Shown here piece by piece: positions 1-6,016 of a stretch of 8,179 nt of DNA; the first letter of the stretch is position 1, and every line of letters starts with the position of its first letter. Location of the stretch: contig JAGRAY010000076.1 of NCBI GenBank assembly GCA_020434375.1, positions 1-8,179 of the forward strand, read 5' to 3'. This stretch comes from Bdellovibrionales bacterium (GTDB lineage: Bacteria > Bdellovibrionota_G > JALEGL01 > JAGRAY01). The notes beneath the pieces are model-generated. The model was not told the DNA's origin, ran no database searches, and saw nothing but the letters and a program-made list of their open reading frames with translations. A program made the position numbers and the translations under genes.

Positions 1-571
1 AAGTACCAATGGCTATTTTCATGTCGATTCCTAGAAGCACCACCAGCATGGGAATGATTAAGAAACCACCGCCGGCACCAACAAAACCCGTCACAAGTCC
101 CATGATAAAAGCCCAAAAGCTTACAAGAACAACGTGCCTATTTTTATCAGAGGACCTTCCTTCTAGAATAAGGGAGCGTCCTCTGATCATTGAAAGTGCA
201 GCCGATATCATGACGATAGCAAAAGTAAAAAGTATGAGTGAATTTTTAGAGAGCTGAAAGGTTGAGGTTTGTATAATGAATTCAGGTAGAGATTGAATGA
301 TGAAGCGCCTGGAAATATAGACGCCGCAGAGGGCAGGTAATGCAAAATTGACCGCTGTCTTTGAATCTACAAGATTCTGTCGTTCATATTGAATTGCGCC
401 AAAAAGAGCGATCAGTCCTACTACAAACAGCGAGTAACCTGAGGCTATATGCGCGGGAATCTCAAAAATATAAACAAAAATAGGAACAGCTAAAATGGAA
501 CCCCCACCACCCAGGAGTCCTAAAACAGTGCCCATGAGTATGGCCGCGAAATAGCCTACGATAGACATCAT
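1..571 (-). CDS. TauE/SafE family sulfite/anion exporter (partial, C-terminus off the left edge)
   Basis: This is an inner-membrane permease of the TauE/SafE family, several of whose members export sulfite or sulfonates. About 190 residues are visible, read from ATG at 571 (a second ATG follows at once at 568). The first half has the glycine-rich helix-start motif LGLLGGGGS near residues 16-25, followed by hydrophobic helices. The second half repeats the motif as GFVGAGGGF near residues 162-170, the internal duplication typical of the family. Full-length members are usually about 250 residues, so roughly a quarter is missing at the window edge. The ATG shares one base with the TAA of the upstream dioxygenase gene (TAATG), so translation is probably coupled; no strong ribosome site is seen. 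In this operon it most likely removes sulfite made by the dioxygenase. The family is clear, while the substrate is inferred from context. Confidence 0.88.
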   Translation of the reverse strand, partial: MMSIVGYFAAILMGTVLGLLGGGGSILAVPIFVYIFEIPAHIASGYSLFVVGLIALFGAIQYERQNLVDSKTAVNFALPALCGVYISRRFIIQSLPEFIIQTSTFQLSKNSLILFTFAIVMISAALSMIRGRSLILEGRSSDKNRHVVLVSFWAFIMGLVTGFVGAGGGFLIIPMLVVLLGIDMKIAIGT

Positions 572-1446
572 TAATTTGAGGTGTTCTTCTTTGAAAACGG
601 AAGTTTCAAATAAATCATTTCATTACTTTCGGCTTCGGGAAAACGTCCCCCATCAATATTAATTTGAATGCTAGGCAATAGCAGCCGAGGCGCTTTAAGC
701 GTTTTGTCTCGATTTTGACGAAATTTAATAAACGCTTCTTGTGTTGTTGAATCTTGAAGCTGCTTATTTGAAGCTTTTTCTTCGCCGATCGTTGTTTCAA
801 ATCGAAGCTCTCTTCCGTTGGGCATGTAGTCGTGTCCAACAAATACGCGTGTGGTGTTTGGTAGTTCAAACAGTTTGTCGTGTATTGAATGATAAAGATC
901 TTTCGCGCTTCCCAAAGGAAAGTCACATCGTCCGGTTCCGTAGTCTGGCATGAACAAGGCATCTCCTGTGAAAACCATATCGTCCACTAAGTAAGATACG
1001 CAGGCGGGAGTGTGTCCGGGAGTGAATAAGGCTTTAACTGTAAATGAATTGGCTGAAAGTGATTCGCCATCTTGAATCAGGTGATCAAACTGTTCACCAT
1101 TTGTTTTAAACTTCGAAAGATTGAAAACGTCCTTAAAAACGCTTTGTACTTTCGTGATGTTTTGGCCAATGACCGTTTTGGCATTAGGAAGCCTATTTTT
1201 TAGTTCATGGGCGCCGCTGATATGATCTGCATGAGCGTGAGTATCTAATATATAATAAACATTTAATTTCTGATCAGAAATAAATTGAACCACCTCTTCG
1301 ATCGATTTAAACGAATAGGTAGAATCGTCGGGGTCGTAATTTAAGACGGGGTCAATAATAATAGCATCTTTTGAATTCGCATCGTAAATCACATAGGTTA
1401 GTGTAAAGGTTTCCGAATCAAAAAAGTGTTGAACAGTTCGAGTCAT
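571..1446 (-). CDS. Blh/ETHE1-like persulfide dioxygenase (metallo-beta-lactamase fold)
   Basis: A 291-residue metallo-beta-lactamase-fold protein, predicted to oxidise glutathione persulfide or a similar sulfane-sulfur substrate to sulfite in the cytoplasm. Visible motifs are THAHADH (residues 69-75; H70, H72, D74, H75), PGHTP with H145, GDAL with D162 and GHDY with H205. In ETHE1 enzymes a subset of these ligands binds one iron. The GTGRCDFP stretch after D162 and the FETTIGEEKASN stretch near 216-227 are typical of Blh-type dioxygenases. So is the C-terminal tail carrying APRLLLPS, which makes the protein longer than human-type ETHE1. The ATG at 1446 is preferred over an in-frame ATG at 1524, because AAAGGA lies seven bases upstream and the family N-terminus starts here. 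Only four bases separate it from the rhodanese stop, and its own stop overlaps the exporter start. Family assignment is strong; the exact persulfide substrate is not visible. Confidence 0.92.
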   Translation of the reverse strand: MTRTVQHFFDSETFTLTYVIYDANSKDAIIIDPVLNYDPDDSTYSFKSIEEVVQFISDQKLNVYYILDTHAHADHISGAHELKNRLPNAKTVIGQNITKVQSVFKDVFNLSKFKTNGEQFDHLIQDGESLSANSFTVKALFTPGHTPACVSYLVDDMVFTGDALFMPDYGTGRCDFPLGSAKDLYHSIHDKLFELPNTTRVFVGHDYMPNGRELRFETTIGEEKASNKQLQDSTTQEAFIKFRQNRDKTLKAPRLLLPSIQINIDGGRFPEAESNEMIYLKLPFSKKNTSN

Positions 1447-1450
1447 ATCG

Positions 1451-2014
1451 CTATCCTTTCGAAGACATCGAAATAGAAGAGTCTTTATTCCATGGACATT
1501 TCGCAAGAAGCATTCCCATGCCACAGGTGTTTGTCATTGCAGAAAACATGAGCCCGACAGAGATGCCTCCTGACAAAATAAGCCAGAGAGGGCTCCAAAC
1601 TAAGTTGAGCACAATGCCTGATAGCACCAGCCCTCCCGCAACAAAGCGAACTTGCCTCTCAAGTGACCAAACGCTACTCACTCCTAGGTGCGTATTCAAG
1701 CCCGAAGCTTTCCAAGCCTCAAGTCCGCCGTCTATGATGGTTACATTAGAAAATCCTGAGCGTTTTAATTTTTCCGCAGCTTTCTTGGCACGATTTCCGG
1801 TCTTGCAAAGCACAAAAAAGTGATGATTTTTGTCAAGGTGGTTCGTTGCCAATCTTTGATCAAAAGAGGAGAGCGGTAAATGAAGTGTCCCCTCAACCGA
1901 CTCTGCAGTAATTTCTGGGAACTCTCTAACATCAATGATTCTGCAAGTTTCATTTGAAGAAACTTCTTTATGAGCCACTTTAGGCTCTATTATCTTTATG
2001 TTTTCAGTTGGCAC
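1451..2014 (-). CDS. Rhodanese-DUF2892 membrane sulfurtransferase (YgaP-like)
   Basis: A 187-residue fusion of an N-terminal rhodanese domain (about 8-110) and a C-terminal DUF2892 membrane hairpin (about 117-175), the layout of E. coli YgaP. The active-site loop is CKTGNR with the catalytic Cys70, and IIDVRE (26-31) is the usual rhodanese beginning. After WSLERQVRF come two hydrophobic helices (about 124-140 and 143-160), then TNTCGMGMLLAKCPWN, the conserved end of the family. It should sit in the inner membrane with the sulfurtransferase domain in the cytoplasm, moving sulfane sulfur between thiols. The start is GTG at 2014, chosen because AGGAGG lies five bases upstream. It follows the DsrE-like gene by 14 bases and precedes the dioxygenase by four, and it probably feeds persulfide to the dioxygenase. 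The family is clear; the partner role is inferred from the operon. Confidence 0.93.
   Translation of the reverse strand: MPTENIKIIEPKVAHKEVSSNETCRIIDVREFPEITAESVEGTLHLPLSSFDQRLATNHLDKNHHFFVLCKTGNRAKKAAEKLKRSGFSNVTIIDGGLEAWKASGLNTHLGVSSVWSLERQVRFVAGGLVLSGIVLNLVWSPLWLILSGGISVGLMFSAMTNTCGMGMLLAKCPWNKDSSISMSSKG
1454..1459 (-). promoter_or_regulatory. Ribosome binding site fixing the dioxygenase start at 1446
   Basis: AAAGGA on the minus strand lies seven bases before ATG 1446, inside the last codons of the rhodanese gene. It supports the internal start over the longer reading from 1524, which would overlap the rhodanese coding sequence by more than 70 bases. Confidence 0.8.
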
Positions 2015-2019
2015 GATCG

Positions 2020-2025
2020 CCTCCT
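2020..2025 (-). promoter_or_regulatory. Ribosome binding site for the GTG start at 2014
   Basis: A perfect AGGAGG on the minus strand, five bases before GTG 2014, in the 14-base gap after the DsrE-like stop codon. It decides this non-ATG start. Confidence 0.85.
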
Positions 2026-2028
2026 TTT

Positions 2029-2508
2029 CTAGTAGTCGATCACTTTATCTGCTGTTATAAACAAACTCGCAAGATCCTTTTCTGAGGCTATTCTTGCCGG
2101 TTTTCTCAGGTTAGAAGCTTTTAACCCTGCAGCGTCTGCACAATGTGGACAAACCCAAACACTCATTCCAGACTTTGTAGCCTCGCTAAAAAGTTTTTCA
2201 ATGGTTGGGCTTTTTCCCCAATGTAAATCTTGAGGAACTCTTTGATCCGCAAGGCCGACTGCTTCAAGATTTAAAAAAAGAGAGACTTCTACGTCTTTTT
2301 GTGTAGCCAATATCTTTCCTAATTTAAGGGCCATGGTTGTGGCATGAAGATCATCTGTGTAGTGCCCCAGCTTAATAACAATTTTTTGTACTTCTTGCTT
2401 AGTGGTCGCTTTGTTGGAGTCGCTGGCGCTTGTCAAAATGGGAAAAGCTAATAAAAGGCTAGTTGCTAGCCAGAAAAGTTTGGATCTTTTTGCTTTGTCT
2501 TTGGTCAT
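2029..2508 (-). CDS. Exported DsrE-like sulfur-relay protein with a CPHC motif
   Basis: A 159-residue protein with an N-terminal signal peptide: basic KDKAKRSK, a hydrophobic stretch at about 11-26, and a likely cut near SAS at 27-29. This predicts a periplasmic protein. The mature part resembles the DsrE/DsrF fold: an early strand KIVIKLGHYTDD (42-53), a helix rich in TMALKLGK, the strand VEVSLFLNLEAVGL, and WVCPHCADAAGL at 118-129. The CPHC pair (Cys120, Cys123) sits where many DsrE-like proteins carry a reactive cysteine, so it may hold sulfane sulfur or do thiol exchange. ATG 2508 has AAGGAGG eight bases upstream. It is first in the operon, just downstream of the regulated promoter. Assignment to the DsrE superfamily rests on fold pattern and context; the biochemical role is inference. 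Confidence 0.8.
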   Translation of the reverse strand: MTKDKAKRSKLFWLATSLLLAFPILTSASDSNKATTKQEVQKIVIKLGHYTDDLHATTMALKLGKILATQKDVEVSLFLNLEAVGLADQRVPQDLHWGKSPTIEKLFSEATKSGMSVWVCPHCADAAGLKASNLRKPARIASEKDLASLFITADKVIDY

Positions 2509-2557
2509 GAGAGTAGCCTCCTTTTTTGTATTATTTATTAATACATAACCTAATGGG

Positions 2558-2585
2558 AATATAAACAGTTTGAATCTAATGTCAA
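2558..2585 (-). promoter_or_regulatory. Sigma70-type promoter of the sulfur operon
   Basis: On the minus strand, TTGACA (2585-2580) and TATATT (2563-2558) are separated by 16 bases, close to the sigma70 consensus. Transcription would begin near 2551, giving a leader of about 43 bases before the DsrE-like ATG at 2508. Its -35 box is one arm of an inverted repeat whose other arm is the -35 box of the divergent regulator promoter. Confidence 0.7.
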
Positions 2586-2615
2586 TAGCCTAAGTTGTTT
2601 TATATACTTGACATT
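2578..2615. promoter_or_regulatory. Inverted repeat joining the two divergent -35 boxes; candidate operator region
   Basis: AATGTCAA (2578-2585) and TTGACATT (2608-2615) are perfect inverted copies, 22 bases apart. Each arm contains the -35 box of one divergent promoter. A dimeric ArsR-family repressor encoded next door could bind here or at the neighbouring ATATACTT/AAGTAGATAT dyad and control both directions. The symmetry is seen directly; repressor binding is inference. Confidence 0.5.
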
Positions 2616-2637
2616 GATGCATTTAAGTAGATATTTT
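2608..2637 (+). promoter_or_regulatory. Sigma70-type promoter of the ArsR-DUF2892 unit
   Basis: TTGACA (2608-2613) is followed after 18 bases by TATTTT (2632-2637). The -10 box is imperfect and lies in a very AT-rich run, so its exact register is uncertain. Transcription would start near 2643-2645, less than ten bases from the regulator ATG at 2652, which has no recognisable ribosome site. The imperfect dyad ATATACTT (2602-2609) / AAGTAGATAT (2625-2634) overlaps this promoter and is a candidate operator. Confidence 0.55.
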
Positions 2638-2651
2638 ATATATAACCAAGT

Positions 2652-3026
2652 ATGAATATAAAAAAGAAATCGAGGCATATTAGGCTTTCTGAAAATGCTC
2701 TTTTGTTGGTTGCGAGCAGATTTAAGATGCTTGGGGATCCCATGCGACTTTCTATTTTGCAGTGTCTCATGGATGGAGAAAAAAGTGTTGGAGAAATTCA
2801 GGGAAGTGTTGAAAGTAGTCAGCCTAATGTGAGTAAGCATTTACGTTTTATGGTTCATGGTGGATTGCTGTCACGTCGGAAAAGCGGTGTGACAGTTTAC
2901 TATTCAATCTTAGATGAAACCGTTTACGACTTGTGCGAAACAGTTTGTCGAGGCCTTCGAAAAGAATTAGAAAATCAGGTGAAACGTCTTTCCAGAAAAA
3001 GACAAAAACCGTTAAAACGAAAATAA
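2652..3026 (+). CDS. ArsR-family transcriptional regulator, probable persulfide/redox sensor (BigR/SqrR-like)
   Basis: A 124-residue winged helix-turn-helix repressor. The ArsR signature FKMLGDPMRLSILQCLMDGE spans about 24-43, the recognition helix SSQPNVSKHLRFM about 55-67, and the wing SRRKSGVTVYYSIL about 74-87. The canonical arsenic/cadmium motif ELCVCDL is absent; the matching stretch reads EKSVGEI. Three cysteines remain: Cys38 after the ArsR signature, and Cys95 and Cys99 in the C-terminal helix (LCETVC). This one-plus-C-terminal pattern resembles the thiol pair of SqrR, BigR and YgaV, though Cys38 appears one residue later than in those proteins. It is divergent from the persulfide dioxygenase operon and followed after 13 bases by a DUF2892 gene. 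It most likely represses both units until persulfides oxidise the cysteines. The basic C-terminal tail (KRLSRKRQKPLKRK) is unusual. ATG 2652 lacks a clear ribosome site. Family is firm; the ligand is inferred. Confidence 0.9.
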   Translation: MNIKKKSRHIRLSENALLLVASRFKMLGDPMRLSILQCLMDGEKSVGEIQGSVESSQPNVSKHLRFMVHGGLLSRRKSGVTVYYSILDETVYDLCETVCRGLRKELENQVKRLSRKRQKPLKRK

Positions 3027-3039
3027 AGGAGAAAATAAA

Positions 3040-3228
3040 ATGAAAGCAAATATTGGAAACATAGATCGAATATTCCGATTGGTACTAGGTTTTGGTCTTT
3101 TATCACTTTACTTTATTCTCGAAGGTCAAATAAAATATCTAAGTCTCATAGGTTTCATCCCAATTGCAACGGCAATATTGAGGTTTTGTCCACTATACAA
3201 AGTGCTAGGCATAAAAACCTGCCATTAA
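3040..3228 (+). CDS. Small DUF2892 (YgaP-type) inner-membrane protein
   Basis: A 62-residue protein made almost entirely of the DUF2892 domain. NIGNIDRIFRLVLGF at the start is the family signature, followed by two hydrophobic helices (about 12-27 and 32-48) and the conserved end CPLYKVLGIKTC. The same domain is fused to the rhodanese in the opposite operon, so this is a free-standing version within one locus. AAAGGAG at 3025-3031 sits eight bases before the ATG and overlaps the regulator stop codon, so the two genes are co-transcribed. Such proteins often accompany sulfur-transfer genes, but their molecular job is not established; scaffolding of the sulfurtransferase at the membrane is a guess. 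Confidence 0.9.
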   Translation: MKANIGNIDRIFRLVLGFGLLSLYFILEGQIKYLSLIGFIPIATAILRFCPLYKVLGIKTCH

Positions 3229-3278
3229 ATCAGGGACCTTAAAAACTCTCAATGCTTGACCTTGTTGGTCTCTGATTT
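3227..3278. terminator. Hairpin between convergent genes, likely bidirectional terminator
   Basis: AAATCAGGGACC (3227-3238) pairs with GGTCTCTGATTT (3267-3278): 12 pairs including one G-U wobble, with a 28-base loop. A smaller stem, GACC-TTGTT-GGTC (3258-3270), lies inside and competes with it. The stem covers part of the stop codons of both the DUF2892 gene and the convergent lipoprotein gene. A short T run lies at its right end and an A run at its left end, suiting both directions, but neither is a long U-tract. Confidence 0.5.
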
Positions 3279-5860
3279 TAGATGCAGGAATTGGCGGCGT
3301 CTTCTGCGAAATAGTGTGAGGCTGTCGACCGAAGGCGTAGAATTTGATGAATATAGTCAAAGAGTTTGTTGTTGAGATCATCTTGGGATGACAACGATGC
3401 TGTAAAAATACGCAGATCTTGGGCTACGAGCATATCCAGTTCGTACTGAATATGTTCTTTGTCCATGGTGAACCAAATGTATTCGCCAAGTGCTCCGAAA
3501 ATAGCCATCTCTGGAGCCGCAAGGTGGTAACTATAAGGATTATAGTCATTGGATACTTGATCTGAGGCTGGGACACCTAATTTAACCGAACTATTTGTAT
3601 AATCCGTTTGTAAAATATCAATTTCGCGATATTGTCGATGGGGAAAGTCTTTCATTTGGAAATCTGGAAAATAGAGAAACACTTCGTTTTTATTCATGGA
3701 TGGAAAAGCCATGTAACCGCCTGGGTAAGCAGTGCGGCCTGTAACGAGAGAACCATTGTTTAAAAGCCTTGAAAGTTCTGATTTTATATAGGGTGAACAG
3801 TCGCCAATCAATTCGCTATTGATGATATTTGTTGCTCGAGTTTTAAATGGTTTAGCATTTGCCTTTACAAATTTCATTTGCTTGTACGCTTTGTTGAGAA
3901 GTTCCATCTTTCGCGCGTAAATAGTCTTTAGTGAGGGCGTTGTTTCGGATGGAGTAGGAACGTAAGATGAATTTCTTTCATTAATATACGTTTGATTTAG
4001 TAGAGTTAATAAGCTTTGAATATTTGCGTGTGATGCTATCTTGTTTAAGTACTCTTGTAGGTGAGGGATTTTTTTTAGACGTGAAGATAGATCTTTAAGA
4101 AGTTCGTCATGAAATTCTATTTTGTTGGCGTCACTCGAAGTGTAAGTGACGGGTTCTTTACCTGGAAGCGTATACGTTTTTCTAACAAGGCTTAGAGCAT
4201 ACGGATTGTTTTCTGTTGGGGCAAGACTATAATTGTACTCGACAATTTGACCCAACTGATGGGTGTTTTTAACCCAAGTTTCATTTTTGGACACAAATGA
4301 ACCGACTCGAGGTTCGATCTCTTGTGGCCAGGCATATCGCTTACCTTTGTCAATTTCGTTAAGGAAGGAGGAGTTTCGAATTTGGGTGATATTCATCGAA
4401 TTGGCATTGCTGACAAAAAGTGTGAAGTCTTCGCTTAGGTCAGTTGGTAGTGAGGTGTCGAAATATAATTCTAAAGGAGAGGAATATTGGTCATAATCGT
4501 CTTTGGCGTAGAGATAGACGAAAAATGTTTTCGCGTATGCAGGCTTGTAGATGGTCGCGCTCTTTTTTCCATCCTCCGACGTAGACCCTCCAACGTATCG
4601 GTACTCCAACGTGCCTTTTGTCCGAATTGCGTCATTTAATTTTACGGGCGATGAATAGATTGCATAGGTCAAATCGTTGTCTGGCCACGACAACGTGACA
4701 TAGTGATCGTTTACCGTGTAGGTGACGTCGCTCACGGGAGACGGTGGAGGTGGCTTTTGCTCGTCATTGGTTTCATCGTCATCGTGAGCATGACATTGAT
4801 TGTCGCTCGGGGTCCATTTGACGGGATATGATATCGTACATGAAAGATTCTCATTTGTGTCTGTTGTAATGTTCATGGCAATTTCCACTGTTCCAACAAT
4901 CGTACGGTCAGGATTTATTGTTCCCGAAAAAATTTCTTTGTATATCCCCTCTTTCAGTTCTATGTTTAATGTATTGGTGATGCCGCTCCAGTCATTTTCG
5001 AAAAAAATTAAACCATTGGGCACTTTAGCTTCATGAATGAACGCAAATGAACCGTCTCTATTAATGCTACCTTTTGCGTCGGCAGATTTGTCGGATGCGT
5101 TATGACAACGGACGGATTGTTCGTTTTGTTCGCAATGAACTAGTTCAATGTTGTCGTCAAGTTGAGGGTCTTCGATTTCAGTTATTGCACTTTCTTGAGA
5201 TCTCATGAAATCATCACAATCAATCGTAGCATCAGTCGTTTGTTCAAGCTTATACACGCCATCCAGTTTATGGGCGAAAGTCGTTGTTGTCACTGGTACA
5301 TCAAATTCTGTACTTTCTTGAGTTTCAGGGCTGGCCGGAATTTGTCCATTTCCAGCACTAGTTGATCCTGGGTCATTGCGTGTTGGTTCAGAACGCGGTG
5401 ACGAAGGAGATTCTGTTTTTTTTGGAGGTTGTTCGAGGGATGGGTCTTTAGGTGGCTCGTATCCACATTCCGGAAGCGCTTTTCCACTGATGAAGTCGCT
5501 TTCGTTGCCTGCTTCGTCTGTTGCTGTGACGTAGACGTATTTTGCGGGAGGTACGTTGGTCTGTATGCTGAGCTCCGTTTTTTTCATGACAAAACCTGCT
5601 TTGTTTTTAGAAGACATGGCTTCCTTGGCATCACTTTTATCTGAAATGTAGACAGTGTACTTTAGTTTTTCGGCATCGGTAATATTGTCTTTTGAGGCAG
5701 ACCACGATAGTGAATATTCACATCCGGAGGCTATTTTTGTGGCCGAATCAACCGATGAAACAGAAATGGCATCAGGTTTTTTGCCATCACTCATGTCACA
5801 TGCCGTAAGAGCTAAAATACCTACAAGGGCGAAGATTCTAGTTTTTAAATATATTGCCAT
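3278..5860 (-). CDS. Large lipoprotein of unknown function with fibronectin-III-like domains
   Basis: An 860-residue protein that I cannot assign to a named family. It begins with a lipoprotein signal: KTR, a hydrophobic stretch, then the lipobox LTAC with the modified Cys21. Asp at +2 would mean inner-membrane retention by E. coli rules, which may not hold here. A beta-rich fibronectin-III-like domain (about 32-132) contains LSWSAS and ends VYVTATDEAGNES. A proline/serine-rich linker follows (about 135-184). A cysteine-bearing beta domain spans about 190-356 and contains HKLDGVYKLE. A short acidic then proline-rich linker (HDDDETNDEQKPPPP) leads to a second beta-sandwich (about 376-468). The C-terminal part (about 470-860) is mixed and partly helical, with aromatic-rich FLYFPDFQMKDFPHRQY. 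The gene stands alone, convergent with the DUF2892 gene. No ribosome site is seen before ATG 5860, but the signal peptide supports this start. Cell-envelope location is likely; function is unknown. Confidence 0.85.
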   Translation of the reverse strand: MAIYLKTRIFALVGILALTACDMSDGKKPDAISVSSVDSATKIASGCEYSLSWSASKDNITDAEKLKYTVYISDKSDAKEAMSSKNKAGFVMKKTELSIQTNVPPAKYVYVTATDEAGNESDFISGKALPECGYEPPKDPSLEQPPKKTESPSSPRSEPTRNDPGSTSAGNGQIPASPETQESTEFDVPVTTTTFAHKLDGVYKLEQTTDATIDCDDFMRSQESAITEIEDPQLDDNIELVHCEQNEQSVRCHNASDKSADAKGSINRDGSFAFIHEAKVPNGLIFFENDWSGITNTLNIELKEGIYKEIFSGTINPDRTIVGTVEIAMNITTDTNENLSCTISYPVKWTPSDNQCHAHDDDETNDEQKPPPPSPVSDVTYTVNDHYVTLSWPDNDLTYAIYSSPVKLNDAIRTKGTLEYRYVGGSTSEDGKKSATIYKPAYAKTFFVYLYAKDDYDQYSSPLELYFDTSLPTDLSEDFTLFVSNANSMNITQIRNSSFLNEIDKGKRYAWPQEIEPRVGSFVSKNETWVKNTHQLGQIVEYNYSLAPTENNPYALSLVRKTYTLPGKEPVTYTSSDANKIEFHDELLKDLSSRLKKIPHLQEYLNKIASHANIQSLLTLLNQTYINERNSSYVPTPSETTPSLKTIYARKMELLNKAYKQMKFVKANAKPFKTRATNIINSELIGDCSPYIKSELSRLLNNGSLVTGRTAYPGGYMAFPSMNKNEVFLYFPDFQMKDFPHRQYREIDILQTDYTNSSVKLGVPASDQVSNDYNPYSYHLAAPEMAIFGALGEYIWFTMDKEHIQYELDMLVAQDLRIFTASLSSQDDLNNKLFDYIHQILRLRSTASHYFAEDAANSCI

Positions 5861-5904
5861 GCGTTATTTGTGTAGCACAAGACAGTGCAGCACATCAAGA
5901 AGAA

Positions 5905-5920
5905 TGCATGAAGAGTGCCA
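5905..5920 (-). promoter_or_regulatory. Sigma54-like -24/-12 promoter element upstream of the lipoprotein gene
   Basis: On the minus strand the sequence reads TGGCACTCTTCATGCA. It has the GG-N10-GC spacing of sigma54 promoters and differs from TGGCAC-N5-TTGCA at one base. Transcription would start about 12 bases downstream, near 5894, leaving a leader of about 34 bases before ATG 5860. No better sigma70 promoter is visible in this stretch. A single motif match can arise by chance. Confidence 0.4.
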
Positions 5921-5969
5921 TCGTAAAAGCTTGTTTTTTCAACAAGTTAAAAAAATGAAAGCATTTTTA

Positions 5970-5987
5970 TGGGAACCCCAGTTCCCA
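5970..5987. repeat. Perfect 7-bp hairpin downstream of the transposase relic
   Basis: TGGGAAC (5970-5976), a four-base loop CCCA, and GTTCCCA (5981-5987). It lies about 30 bases past the end of the transposase relic and has no T-run on either side, so it is not a standard terminator. It may be a leftover element end or simply an RNA fold in the lipoprotein upstream region. Confidence 0.45.
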
Positions 5988-6016
5988 GCTAAAACTCCAA
6001 GGCGCTCATATCATTT

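Noticed and set aside
1447..1524. Longer start of the dioxygenase at 1524
   Set aside because: It would overlap the rhodanese C-terminus, and ATG 1446 has a strong ribosome site and the family N-terminus.
2550..2840. 96-codon minus-strand frame across the regulator gene and the divergent promoter region
   Set aside because: It covers both promoters and the antisense of a clear ArsR gene; no family signature is present.
2652..3026. Metal-responsive (arsenic, cadmium or zinc) regulator
   Set aside because: The alpha-3 cysteine motif is absent and the neighbours handle sulfur, with no metal efflux gene in view.
5928..5948. AGCTTGTT/AACAAGTT-type stem as a terminator
   Set aside because: The stem is weak and AT-rich, lies upstream of a gene start, and has no proper T-run in the needed direction.
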